Under the pieces are notes generated by a model, which was given only the letters and a program-made list of their open reading frames with translations, was not told the origin of the DNA and ran no database searches. From contig NZ_JAIVKJ010000002.1 of assembly GCF_020524885.1 (NCBI RefSeq), positions 496,001-560,000 of the forward strand: DNA of 64,000 nucleotides. The letters run 5' to 3'. Shown one piece after another: positions 17,356-25,831 of the stretch (its first letter is position 1; each line of letters begins with the position of its first letter). This DNA comes from Microbulbifer elongatus. GTDB taxonomy: Bacteria; Pseudomonadota; Gammaproteobacteria; Pseudomonadales; Cellvibrionaceae. The translations under genes and the position numbers were made by a program.

Positions 17356-18819
17356 TCAGAGCTGAATCCAGGCGTCGCCCCAATTTGTGCCAGTGCCCGG
17401 TGCATAGTGGAAGGTACTGTTGATATTGCACCACTGCCCCTCGGGGAAGAGCCTGCATTGGTAGCGATGGCCGTCACTTCCCAGTACCACTGTGTCCCCC
17501 GGTACATAACTTCCCATGCCATTCGGGTAGATGTAGTCGTAGTCGTCGCCGGTAGATGCCGGCGTATGGGGAATACTGATGCTGGTGCTGTCGCTCGCTT
17601 GGCTGTCGGATACGGTCAACTCTACCACCACGTTCTGTGCGACCGCGGGAGCGTCGAGAATCAATACCACATCCCGGCTACTGCCGCTGTTCAGGGTGGC
17701 ACCGGTACCGCTGCTGATCACCCAGCTATAGCTGAGTGGATCGCCGTCCGGGTCGCTGCTGTTGGCGCCAGAAAGATTGATGATCCCGGCCCCGGAAAGA
17801 CTGCCCGGTGACGCGTTTATATTGGCGATGGGCGCATTGTTGCTGCTGTTGGTGTCTGCGGGCTGGATATCCACTTCGTGGCTCAAATTCAGGTCCGCCT
17901 GGGTGTAAACCCGGTTCTCCGAAGTACTCTCAACGGGTGCAATGGTATCGCTGGAAAGGTCCAGTACGCCGATACGTGCATACTGCGATTGTGTATTGAC
18001 CGTGTTCGCGAAAGCTAGTGCCCATTCCGCCGCGGTCGAGTCCTGCTCCAGCTCTAAAGTGATCGTTTCCATATCGTTGCCGCTACTGTTGAACAGGCGA
18101 AGGCTCACCCGGCTGCCTGTGGCCAGTTCCGATTGTGCCTGCAGCGGGCCTTCATCGGCCCACGCACTGGGTGTGCCGTTACCGAGCACTACATCAGTAC
18201 AGGTGTAAAAGGCTTCCGGGCTGTCGGAGCGTTGCCAAGTGGTGTAAATCACATGTTTGCCGGTCAACTCTGGCAGCGGGCAGGTCAGGGTGTAACGCTT
18301 GTCCGCGCTCACGGGTAGGTTGCCAAGACGGCAGAACTCGAACATATCGCTCCACTTCAGTGGCTCAGAGCCGGTGTAGCCGGAGCGGGTGATATAAAAC
18401 AACCATTCGTCGGTGGCATGTGGGGCGGTTGCCCAGAAACGAAAGTCAAACGTGCCATCAGCATTGGGGGTAATTGGGGTTGCCTGCCAGTCGCTGCGGG
18501 CCAGGTCCATACCGGCGTATTTGCTGCGGCCACCAGAGCAGAGTTGTCCATCGGGCACCAGGGCGCGGTGGTCACCGGCGGCATTGGCCTGGTTGATCTC
18601 GTTCCAGTCGTAGAACTGCTGGGTGCCGCCCAGGGTTTTGGCTGCTGCACAGGCGGGATCGGAGGGGTTTTCTGGGTTGTTTAGGAAGCAGTTGTAGATG
18701 CGGCTTTCTGGGGCCTCCATGGTGCCGTGGGCGTAGGAGTCGATACTCGGCAGGGCACAGAAGGCAAGTAGGATAAGTGCACTGCGTAATTGTGTCCCGG
18801 ATTGGGTGCTTTGATACAT
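17356..18819 (-). CDS. secreted AA10 lytic polysaccharide monooxygenase (chitin-type) with PKD and chitin-binding domains
   Basis: A 487-residue secreted copper LPMO that oxidatively cleaves chitin (or cellulose). The signal peptide ends after residue 30 (SIDSYA), leaving His31 as mature N terminus in HGTMEAPESR, the AA10 signature. The second His of the copper brace is His134 in ATAPHATDEWLFYIT. A linker-like beta region follows (about 210-320), then a PKD-type domain (about 325-410; NLSGANSSDPDGDPLSYSWVIS), and a C-terminal Cys-containing carbohydrate-binding module of CBM5/CBM73 appearance (about 425-487). A double NagR-like operator lies 40 to 78 bases upstream of the start, tying it to GlcNAc/chitin control. 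Confidence 0.93.
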   Translation of the reverse strand: MYQSTQSGTQLRSALILLAFCALPSIDSYAHGTMEAPESRIYNCFLNNPENPSDPACAAAKTLGGTQQFYDWNEINQANAAGDHRALVPDGQLCSGGRSKYAGMDLARSDWQATPITPNADGTFDFRFWATAPHATDEWLFYITRSGYTGSEPLKWSDMFEFCRLGNLPVSADKRYTLTCPLPELTGKHVIYTTWQRSDSPEAFYTCTDVVLGNGTPSAWADEGPLQAQSELATGSRVSLRLFNSSGNDMETITLELEQDSTAAEWALAFANTVNTQSQYARIGVLDLSSDTIAPVESTSENRVYTQADLNLSHEVDIQPADTNSSNNAPIANINASPGSLSGAGIINLSGANSSDPDGDPLSYSWVISSGTGATLNSGSSRDVVLILDAPAVAQNVVVELTVSDSQASDSTSISIPHTPASTGDDYDYIYPNGMGSYVPGDTVVLGSDGHRYQCRLFPEGQWCNINSTFHYAPGTGTNWGDAWIQL

Positions 18820-18858
18820 AGCGGTTTCCTCAATTATTTTGGTTATATTTCTTGTGCT

Positions 18859-18897
18859 CCAGACAGCGCTGTCAAAAGCAATGACAGCGCTGTCTGG
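18859..18897 (-). promoter_or_regulatory. double NagR-like palindromic operator of the LPMO gene
   Basis: GACAGCGCTGTC occurs at 18862-18873 and 18883-18894, centres 21 bases apart (two helix turns). The flanks extend the symmetry: the whole 39 bases form one perfect dyad of two 16-base halves around AAAGCAA. The core resembles LacI-family NagR operators known from GlcNAc/chitin regulons of marine gammaproteobacteria. Its place just upstream of the LPMO start suggests repression relieved by chitin sugars. Confidence 0.75.
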
Positions 18898-19282
18898 TGG
18901 TCGCCATGCTAATACGTGCGGCTTTGCTGTATAGGGTGGGTAGGGAATTGGGCGTCAAAACTTGCCGTACTTGAGGTTGAAGAAGTTGGTTATGTGAACG
19001 GTGCCTAACTTTGCAACTTAGTCATTGGCGCAAAATTCTCTGACGAATGTGCTGGCTTTGAATTTGTCGCGCTGAAGGCGCAATTATGTAGCGCGGCCAA
19101 CCACTCAATGAGGTTCCGCCTTTGGTAAAAATTGCCCTGCTTGAAAGCGATTGTCTGATTTTCGTTTTGTAACCCTATTTGGACAGCTGCTATTGGTATG
19201 TCTTACGCCCCTGCTGCGTTACTATCTTTTACAAGTTTTTTAACTGTTGGGGTATGCGAGTCGCTCTGACCGGAGGTTTAAA
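18898..19282. other. intergenic region with no recognised gene
   Basis: About 385 bases between the LPMO operators and the next gene. Only short ORFs without support; no RNA gene or clear repeat was recognised. Confidence 0.4.
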
Positions 19283-19759
19283 TTGCGACGTATCACTTTC
19301 TATTGTTTTATTTTTCTTATTGCACTGTCAGCTTCGAATAAAGGAATTGCTGTGGATCTTTTAAAGGGAAAGGAAGTCTTTTTGTTTTCGGAGGTTTCAG
19401 GTCTGTTGACCTATAAGGGGGTTCCCGCCTCGCGTGCTAACGTTCGACGCCTCGTGAAATTTGGCGATAAAAGTTATGAAGAGGTAATAGAGGCGAACGA
19501 TGAGGGCCTATTTCACTTTGATTCTCTAACGAAAGCTGAGAGGACTATTTTTCCAAAGGAATTTGTGTCCCATCAAAAGTTGATTGTTGAATATGAGAGC
19601 AAGGAGTTCCTGATCTGGGAGGGAGTAAAGAGAAGTGAAGAAAGCAATGCCGAGCTTGACGGTAAGCCTCTAAATTTCAAATGTGAGCTGACTGACGACA
19701 CCCGATTTTTCCATATGATGCTTCATTCCATAGGTACAAGTTGTACATGGGGGAGCTAG
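19283..19759 (+). CDS. exported small protein, unknown function (DUF6795-like at best)
   Basis: A 158-residue protein. I chose TTG 19283 because CGGAGG lies seven bases upstream and the resulting N terminus is a good signal peptide (LRRITFYCFIFLIALSASNKGIA); an in-frame ATG at 19247 lacks a ribosome site. The mature part (VFLFSEVSGLLTYKGVPASRANVRRLVKFGDK) looks like a transthyretin-like beta-sandwich of the carboxypeptidase-regulatory type, similar to proteins labelled DUF6795. AT-rich compared with the flanking genes. Function unknown. Confidence 0.65.
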   Translation: MRRITFYCFIFLIALSASNKGIAVDLLKGKEVFLFSEVSGLLTYKGVPASRANVRRLVKFGDKSYEEVIEANDEGLFHFDSLTKAERTIFPKEFVSHQKLIVEYESKEFLIWEGVKRSEESNAELDGKPLNFKCELTDDTRFFHMMLHSIGTSCTWGS

Positions 19760-19834
19760 ATGGGTGGGCAGTGTTGTCCGCGATTTTGGTGGGCTGGCTA
19801 GAGCTAAAGAGAAATAAAAATTATCTGGAGGATT

Positions 19835-19957
19835 ATGATGGAGTATTTATCACTAGTGTTCGGAATACTTGGGTTGGTCGCATTTGTGCGGGTAGAAAAG
19901 CTTGTGAAGACACTTAAGGAAAAAGGATTATTAGACGAAGACTATAAGGAAGACTGA
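19835..19957 (+). CDS. 40-residue membrane-anchored small protein (hypothetical)
   Basis: A short ORF: MMEYLSLVFGILGLVAFVRV followed by a charged helix EKLVKTLKEKGLLDEDYKED. It has one membrane helix at the N terminus and a Lys/Glu amphipathic tail, the plan of many genuine bacterial small proteins. CTGGAGGATT lies immediately upstream of two tandem ATG codons (19835, 19838). It lies 75 bases after the previous gene and could be cotranscribed with it. Unknown function; supported by ribosome site and composition only. Confidence 0.5.
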   Translation: MMEYLSLVFGILGLVAFVRVEKLVKTLKEKGLLDEDYKED

Positions 19958-20138
19958 AGGGCTCTTCATTCTGGAGTTGTCGGGATCGAAAATATTTATT
20001 TTTATCAGTTCACGCAGGGACTGGCGCTGAAAGAGACTGCTAAATGGCGGCTGAGGAACGTGGAGGCGCTAGCTGTGGCTCGTCAGCTTCCTCCCTCCTG
20101 CTTCCAGGGCGGGAACGGGGATAAAGAAAGCTGGAAAT

Positions 20139-20172
20139 AAAAAAGGCCGACTCTTCCGAGTCGGCCTTTTTT
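20139..20172 (-). terminator. terminator of tRNA-Leu
   Basis: AAAAAAGGCCGACTC (20139-20153) and GAGTCGGCCTTTTTT (20158-20172) form a perfect 15-base-pair stem with a TTCC loop. On the minus strand it ends in a T run directly downstream of the tRNA. Confidence 0.92.
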
Positions 20173-20181
20173 ATGCAGATA

Positions 20182-20268
20182 TGGTGCCCAGGAGAAGACT
20201 TGAACTTCCACGACCGTAAGGCCACTAGCACCTGAAGCTAGCGCGTCTACCAATTCCGCCACCTGGGC
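20182..20268 (-). tRNA. tRNA-Leu (anticodon CAG)
   Basis: On the minus strand an 87-base tRNA begins GCCCAGGTGGCGGAATTGG and ends CCTGGGC-A-CCA, so the CCA end is encoded. The anticodon arm CTAGC-TTCAGGT-GCTAG gives anticodon CAG. The long variable arm (CCTTACGG region) and the TTCAAGTC T-loop are typical of class II tRNA-Leu. It closely resembles E. coli tRNA-Leu(CAG). A strong terminator follows. Confidence 0.97.
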
Positions 20269-20571
20269 AAATCAACGGTGTGCTCCGTTGAGGACGCGCA
20301 CTATATTGATTTGGTCCGGGGGTGTCAACGCCTTTTTGCGGCTTTTTACGCCATCGAGGGTGCCCATTGGCGCACCGCGTAATCTAGAGGGGCCTTCGCC
20401 GGCAAAACGGGTCGGGAATTGCGGCCAAATCGCTTATACTCGCGGCAATGTGCAACATTCAGGGTGGCTTGCGGCCGCTCCCGGCATTCGCCACTTCTGG
20501 TTGTAATCACTCATCCCACTGCGCCGGGCGTATCCCGGGGCTGCGCAGACTGCGCGGTCAATCGCAGAACA

Positions 20572-23433
20572 ATGGAAGCTGTTTTGAATCAAGACAAACC
20601 CAACTCACCCGCCCCTGACAGCGCTGGACCGACAGCCGATCCTCACGCCGAGCGCGAGGCGGAGAAGTATGAAAAGCCCGTGCCCAGCCGCGAGTTCCTG
20701 CTGGACCTGCTGGAGCAGCAGTCCGGCCCCCTGGCCTGGGAAGCCGTTGCGGATCTGTTGTCCATCGACGATGAAGACCGCCGCGAGGGCGTGCGCCGAC
20801 GCCTGATCGCCATGAGCCGGGACGGCCAGATTGCCAGCAACCGCGCCGGTGATTTCGGTGTGCTCGATAAAATGAGCCTGGTGCGTGGCCGCGTGATCGG
20901 TCACCGCGATGGCTTTGGTTTCGTATCCCCCGGCGATGGCAGTGACGACCTGTTTCTTTCCCACCGCCAGATGCGCAAGGTGTTCGACGGCGACGAGGTG
21001 CTGGTGCGCGAGACCCCCGGCGGTTTTCGCGGCAAGCGCGAAGGCGCCGTTGTGCGCGTCATCAAACACAATACCCACCAGTTGGCCGGACGCCTCTACC
21101 GCGAAGACGGTATCTGCTTTGTGCGCCCGGACAATCCGCGCATGACCCTGGATGTGATGGTGCCAGAAGGCAAGTGTGCCGATGCCACCAGTGGCCAGTA
21201 TGTAGTGGTCAACATCACTGCCCAGCCCGGTCGCAATACCCTGCCGCACGGTGAAGTGGCGGAAGTCCTTGGCGACCATCTGGCCCCGGGGATGGAAATC
21301 GACGTCGCCATCCGCAATTACGGTATTCCCCACATCTGGCCCGCCGCGGTGCTGGCGCAGGTGGAGGGTATTGCCGACGAGGTACTCGAGGAGCATAAGA
21401 AGGCGCGTATTGACCTGCGCCAGCTGCCGCTGGTGACCATCGACGGTGAAGATGCGCGGGACTTTGACGACGCGGTGTACTGCGAGGTGTTGCCCGACGG
21501 CAACTGGAAATTGTTGGTGGCTATCGCCGATGTCTCCCACTACGTAGAAGTGGGCACGCCGCTGGACGTGGAAGCGCACCAGCGCGGCAACTCGGTGTAT
21601 TTCCCGGACTTCGTGGTGCCGATGCTGCCGGAGAAACTCTCCAACGGCCTCTGCTCGCTGAATCCCGAAGTGGACCGGTTGTGCATGGTGTGCGAAATGC
21701 GCATTGATGAGTCCGGCAGTATTGTCGGCTATCAGTTCTTTGAGGGACTGATGCGCAGCCACGCGCGTTTTACCTACACCCAGGTGGGTGAAATGGTAGA
21801 TGAGCGGGACGACCGCAACAGCGGTATCCGCAAGCGGTTTGCCGCGCTGACGCCGCATATCGACAACCTGCACGACCTCTACCGCGCCCTGCGCCGCGCC
21901 CGCGACCGCCGCGGCGCCATCGATTTTGAAACCACCGAGACGCGCATCATTTTTGACGCTACGCGCAAGATTGAGCGCATCGTGCCGGTGCAGCGCAACG
22001 ACGCGCATAAGATGATCGAAGAGTGCATGCTCGCCGCCAACGTGTGCGCCGCGGAGCTGATGGAGGTGGCGGAGCTGCCGGCACTGTATCGCGTGCACGA
22101 TATTCCCAAGCAGGAGCGCCTGGAAAACCTTCGTGAATACCTGGGCGAGCTGGGTCTGCGTCTGGAAGGCGGCAGCGAGCCGCAACCCAGTGATTACCAG
22201 GCGCTACTCACCGAAGTGGACGGGCGCCCGGATTTCCACATCATCCAGACGATGCTGCTGCGTTCCATGAACCAGGCGGTGTACCAGCCGGAAAACCGCG
22301 GTCACTTCGGTCTCGATTACCGAGCTTACGCGCACTTTACCTCTCCCATTCGCCGCTACCCGGACCTGCTGCTGCACCGCGGGCTGCGCTGGCTGATCCG
22401 CAATGGCAGCGCGAACCCCGCAACAGTGGCGCAAAAAGTGCGCCTGGCACCGGGAGCGCACGCGCTGGAGCGGGAGCAGATACTGCCCTATAGCACCGTT
22501 GCCATGGTGGAGCTGGGTGAGCACTGCTCTATGACCGAGCGCCGCGCCGACGACGCCACCCGCGATGTGGTCAGCTGGCTCAAGTGCGAATACCTACAGG
22601 ATCACGTGGGCGAGGTTTATCGCGGCGTGATCAGTGCGGTGACCGGGTTTGGTCTGTTTGTTGAGCTGGATGACCTGTACGTGGAGGGGCTGATTCACGT
22701 CACCGCCCTGCCCAAGGATTACTACCACTTCGAGCAGGCACAGCAGCGCCTTATTGGCGAGCGCAGCGGTACCCGCTTCCATCTGGGCGACGGTGTGACT
22801 GTGCAGGTGGCGAGGGTGGATCTGGAAGAGCGCAAGGTGGACTTCACCTTTGTGGAGCTGCACCCGCGTCCCAGTTACCAAAACCCCAAATACCGTAAAC
22901 CCAAGGTGGACAAGAAGTCTGCAAGCGACCAGGTCGCAAGTGAAAAGCCCGCGAAAGCGAAGGCAGCAAAGGCGGGCAAGTCTCGCCGAGTTGAGGAGTC
23001 TACAGAAGTGAGTGGTCGAGCGATGGAAATGGCGGTGGAGTTTCAGCAGGAGCGCCAGCGTCGTGGCAAGTCGGACTTTAGTTCCGAAGAGAAAAAAGCC
23101 AGCCCCTGGGGTGCGGGACTGAAGAAAAAAGTTCCGGCTGAGGAGGGGGAAGAGCCGCGTCCGATTCGCAAGCGCAAGGTAGGCAGCGACGAAGCGGAAA
23201 TTGTACCGCCATCCCAAGAGGTGCCGCAGGAAACCGACGCAGGTGAAGAGCCGCCGCGCAAGCGCAAGCCGAAAAAGACGCCGCCACGCAAAGGCGGCAA
23301 GCGTCCTTCCGTAGCGGCGCGCAAGGCCGCTCAGAAAGCGGACAAGGCAGAGTCTGCGGCACGGGCAGCGAAGAAGAAAGCCAAGAAAAAGCTGAAGAAG
23401 AAAATTTCAAAGAAACCGGGCGGGAAGCAATAA
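20572..23433 (+). CDS. rnr: ribonuclease R
   Basis: RNase R is a processive 3'-5' exoribonuclease that degrades structured RNA and acts in rRNA quality control. From ATG 20572 the protein has 953 residues: an N-terminal HTH-like region (about 30-90), two cold-shock domains (about 95-240), the RNB catalytic domain with DGEDARDFDDAVYCEV (metal-binding Asp cluster, about 290-305), an S1 domain (about 665-750; GEVYRGVISAVTGFGLFVEL) and an unusually long Lys/Arg-rich tail (about 775-953). An upstream in-frame ATG (20419) would add an unlikely leader. It is followed after three bases by rlmB, the classical pair. Confidence 0.97.
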   Translation: MEAVLNQDKPNSPAPDSAGPTADPHAEREAEKYEKPVPSREFLLDLLEQQSGPLAWEAVADLLSIDDEDRREGVRRRLIAMSRDGQIASNRAGDFGVLDKMSLVRGRVIGHRDGFGFVSPGDGSDDLFLSHRQMRKVFDGDEVLVRETPGGFRGKREGAVVRVIKHNTHQLAGRLYREDGICFVRPDNPRMTLDVMVPEGKCADATSGQYVVVNITAQPGRNTLPHGEVAEVLGDHLAPGMEIDVAIRNYGIPHIWPAAVLAQVEGIADEVLEEHKKARIDLRQLPLVTIDGEDARDFDDAVYCEVLPDGNWKLLVAIADVSHYVEVGTPLDVEAHQRGNSVYFPDFVVPMLPEKLSNGLCSLNPEVDRLCMVCEMRIDESGSIVGYQFFEGLMRSHARFTYTQVGEMVDERDDRNSGIRKRFAALTPHIDNLHDLYRALRRARDRRGAIDFETTETRIIFDATRKIERIVPVQRNDAHKMIEECMLAANVCAAELMEVAELPALYRVHDIPKQERLENLREYLGELGLRLEGGSEPQPSDYQALLTEVDGRPDFHIIQTMLLRSMNQAVYQPENRGHFGLDYRAYAHFTSPIRRYPDLLLHRGLRWLIRNGSANPATVAQKVRLAPGAHALEREQILPYSTVAMVELGEHCSMTERRADDATRDVVSWLKCEYLQDHVGEVYRGVISAVTGFGLFVELDDLYVEGLIHVTALPKDYYHFEQAQQRLIGERSGTRFHLGDGVTVQVARVDLEERKVDFTFVELHPRPSYQNPKYRKPKVDKKSASDQVASEKPAKAKAAKAGKSRRVEESTEVSGRAMEMAVEFQQERQRRGKSDFSSEEKKASPWGAGLKKKVPAEEGEEPRPIRKRKVGSDEAEIVPPSQEVPQETDAGEEPPRKRKPKKTPPRKGGKRPSVAARKAAQKADKAESAARAAKKKAKKKLKKKISKKPGGKQ

Positions 23434-23436
23434 ACC

Positions 23437-24195
23437 GTGGCACAGCAATTGGTATACGGCCTGCACGCGGTGCAGGCCCTGTTGAAAAGTAGCCCCCAGC
23501 AGGTGCAGGAGCTGCTGTTATTGCGTGGGCGAAAAGATCAGAAGCTGCAAAAAATCATCCGTCAGGCGGAGCAGAATGACATAGCCATTCGCTTTGTGGA
23601 TCGGCGCGCGCTGGATGAAAAAGTCGGCGACGACGGTAATCATCAGGGCGCCGTCGCGGTCTGCGTCGGTGACACGAAGATTTACGATGAGCAGTTCCTG
23701 AAGTCCCTGCTGCAGCAGCTGGACGAAAAGGGTGAGGCGCCGTTCCTGCTGGTATTGGATGGCATTACCGACCCTCACAACCTCGGTGCCTGCCTGCGTT
23801 CCGCAGAGGCCGCCGGCGTGCACGCGGTGATTGCGCCCAAGGACAAGGCCGCTGGGCTCACGCCCACCGCGCGCAAGGTCGCCTGCGGTGCCGCGGAAGT
23901 CCTGCCGTTTGTCACCGTGACCAATCTCGCGCGCACCCTGCAAATGCTGCAGCAGGCGGGCGTGTGGATTTACGGTGCTGCCGGTGAGGCGGAGCAGAAT
24001 ATCTATCAGTCCTCCCTCACCGGGCCGCTTGCTCTGGTCATGGGGGCCGAGGGCCCCGGCCTGCGTCGCCTTACCCGGGAAAACTGCGATCATTTGGTAA
24101 ATATTCCCATGGCTGGCGAAGTCAGTAGCCTAAATGTATCGGTCGCCACCGGCGTCTGTCTGTTCGAAGCGGTGCGGCAACGCTCCGCCGGCTAA
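23437..24195 (+). CDS. rlmB: 23S rRNA 2'-O-methyltransferase RlmB
   Basis: RlmB methylates the 2'-OH of a G in domain V of 23S rRNA (G2251 in E. coli). The 252 residues show the SpoU substrate-binding N-terminal domain (YGLHAVQALL...), the knot-forming SAM domain with LDGITDPHNLGACLRSAEAAGVHAVI, and the terminal motifs MGAEGPGL and IPMAGEVSSLNVSVATGV. The start is GTG, three bases after the rnr stop, so translation is probably coupled. Confidence 0.97.
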   Translation: MAQQLVYGLHAVQALLKSSPQQVQELLLLRGRKDQKLQKIIRQAEQNDIAIRFVDRRALDEKVGDDGNHQGAVAVCVGDTKIYDEQFLKSLLQQLDEKGEAPFLLVLDGITDPHNLGACLRSAEAAGVHAVIAPKDKAAGLTPTARKVACGAAEVLPFVTVTNLARTLQMLQQAGVWIYGAAGEAEQNIYQSSLTGPLALVMGAEGPGLRRLTRENCDHLVNIPMAGEVSSLNVSVATGVCLFEAVRQRSAG

Positions 24196-24407
24196 GCGCC
24201 GCCCTTCACTTAACGACATCCCGTTCGCTCGAAATTGCCGCCAGGTGGCGCAATTTCGTGGCGAGTGGGTCTCGCCCGATCGACACCCATTTTCTCGTTC
24301 CGCCCAGGTTCGGGAAATGGGGTGCCTGTTTTTCGTCTTGCCGGCGTCTTTCTTTCTCCACCCCTTTACTCCCCCTCGACACTGTCACCAATCGCGCTAT
24401 GTTTGCG

Positions 24408-24436
24408 GGAACCTTTTGTGGGTCTGCAACGTGTTA
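24408..24436 (+). promoter_or_regulatory. ECF-type promoter upstream of the sigma gene
   Basis: GGAACC (24408-24413) and CGTGTTA (24430-24436) are separated by 16 bases, close to the ECF sigma consensus GGAAC-N16/17-CGTCTAA. It lies about 50 bases before the sigma factor gene, suggesting that the sigma factor activates its own operon. No sigma-70 promoter of similar quality is seen nearby. Confidence 0.6.
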
Positions 24437-24488
24437 ATCGGCAAATCCTGAATATCGATATTGTGGGAATGGGGAAAGGAGTAAACGG

Positions 24489-25055
24489 GTGTCCTTGATT
24501 GAGTTTTTTCGTGGTAAAGCGGCAAAGGAAGACCGCTTTACCGCACTGGTGCGACCGCATCTGCGTCTGATGCACCGCATGGCCTACCGCTGGACGCAGG
24601 AGCGGGCGGATGCGGAAGACCTGGTGCAGGATGTGCTCACCCGTCTGTTTCCCCGTGTCGATGAACTGGCAGCGGTGGAGAAGTTGGGGCCCTGGCTGAT
24701 CAAAGTGCTCTACCGGCGCTATGTGGATCTGTACCGCCGTCGCGCCAATTCCCCTATTGATGAGACTGCACCCTGTGTCAGCGATGACCAATTTTTCCAG
24801 GAGCGCCTGGAAGACGGGCACAACCATTATCAACAGCTCGAACTTCAGCGGTTGCTCAATCGCGCGCTGTTCACGCTGGATGAGTCTTGGCGTGACGTTG
24901 TGCTGTTACACGATGTCGAGGGTTATACCGCGCTGGAAGTCGCCGAAATTCTCGATATCAATGTGGGCACTGTTAAGTCCCGGTTACACCGGGCGCGAAA
25001 AAAACTGAGATCCGTGCTTGAGCCGGGAACTGTTGAAGTCTTTGCCGCGTGTTAA
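24489..25055 (+). CDS. ECF-type RNA polymerase sigma factor
   Basis: A 188-residue group 4 sigma factor with region 2 (RPHLRLMHRMAYRWTQERAD-AEDLVQDVLTRLF, about 19-52) for -10 recognition and core binding, and region 4 (TLDESWRDVVLLHDVEGYT... EILDINVGTVKSRLHRARKKLR, about 130-175) for -35 binding. The GTG start has GGAAAGGAG upstream. It is the first gene of a module with an anti-sigma-like protein, an Ala-rich exported protein and a TPR/beta-barrel protein. Confidence 0.95.
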   Translation: MSLIEFFRGKAAKEDRFTALVRPHLRLMHRMAYRWTQERADAEDLVQDVLTRLFPRVDELAAVEKLGPWLIKVLYRRYVDLYRRRANSPIDETAPCVSDDQFFQERLEDGHNHYQQLELQRLLNRALFTLDESWRDVVLLHDVEGYTALEVAEILDINVGTVKSRLHRARKKLRSVLEPGTVEVFAAC

Positions 25056-25128
25056 CCAATAGAAAGAGCGCGGTACAGCACTCGGTAAAAAGCGAGTGGC
25101 GGAATCGCACACTGAAGGATGGAAGGAA

Positions 25129-25791
25129 ATGATGAACTGCTGTCAGGCTCGTCGCGAACTGGACTTGATGCAAAGGGAAAACAACAGCGTACTGTTGAAG
25201 CATCTGCATCGTTGTGGCGAGTGTCGCGAATACGCGGAAGAGCTGCGCCTGGTAAACCTGCTGCGCACTATGCCGGCGCCACAGCCGAGCGAATATTTTG
25301 AGGAGCGTGTGCTCAAGGCAGCGCTGCCAAAACGGAGCAGCGCGGTGCACGGCAGTGTGCGCAAGTGGCAACTGGCTACTGCTGCCAGTGTGTTGTTCGC
25401 GGTCATTGCAGCGCTGCCTCAGTGGCAGTCGTCCGCGCCCACTGTTGAGACCGCGATGATGCAGGCAGCGATATCGCAAGCGCTGCCGGTGCGGGTGTCT
25501 GTCGATGCCGCGCGCGCTATGGAGGGCGCTGTGATCAGTGTGTCTCTCCCAGAGCATCTCGCGCTCGAGGGTTATGGCGATCAGCGTGAGCTGAGCTGGC
25601 GCACCAATCTCAGTGCGGGTGCGAATCGGCTGACACTGCCGGTGCGCGCACGCAGCGGCCAGCGCAACGAAATATTGATTCGTATTGAGCACGAGGGTGC
25701 ACGTAAAGAGTTTTATGTGCCGGTGGATCTCCCCGCAGGCGCGGAATTGCCGGCAAATAATGATGCGGCGTCCACGCCGCAAACGATCTGA
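25129..25791 (+). CDS. anti-sigma factor-like zinc-finger membrane protein
   Basis: A 220-residue protein directly after the ECF sigma gene. The N terminus has a putative HCC zinc-finger (NCCQARRELD... HLHRCGECREYAEEL, about 3-40), as in zf-HC2 anti-sigma domains; a membrane helix follows at about 80-98 (LATAASVLFAVIAALP), then a periplasmic beta-rich domain. I chose ATG 25129 (or 25132) because GGAAGGAA is just before it; the frame is open to 25096. Position and topology fit a membrane anti-sigma factor sensing an envelope signal. Confidence 0.8.
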   Translation: MMNCCQARRELDLMQRENNSVLLKHLHRCGECREYAEELRLVNLLRTMPAPQPSEYFEERVLKAALPKRSSAVHGSVRKWQLATAASVLFAVIAALPQWQSSAPTVETAMMQAAISQALPVRVSVDAARAMEGAVISVSLPEHLALEGYGDQRELSWRTNLSAGANRLTLPVRARSGQRNEILIRIEHEGARKEFYVPVDLPAGAELPANNDAASTPQTI

Positions 25792-25831
25792 CTTCAAACA
25801 CAACGCTGAAAGACACAAATGAGGTAAAACT

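Noticed and set aside
19747-19917. 56-codon ORF between the exported protein and the 40-residue small protein
   Set aside because: It overlaps the end of one gene and nearly all of the other frame; the overlapping 40-residue frame has the better ribosome site and composition.
20605-22185. 526-codon open frame on the minus strand
   Set aside because: Antisense to rnr; no domain recognised.
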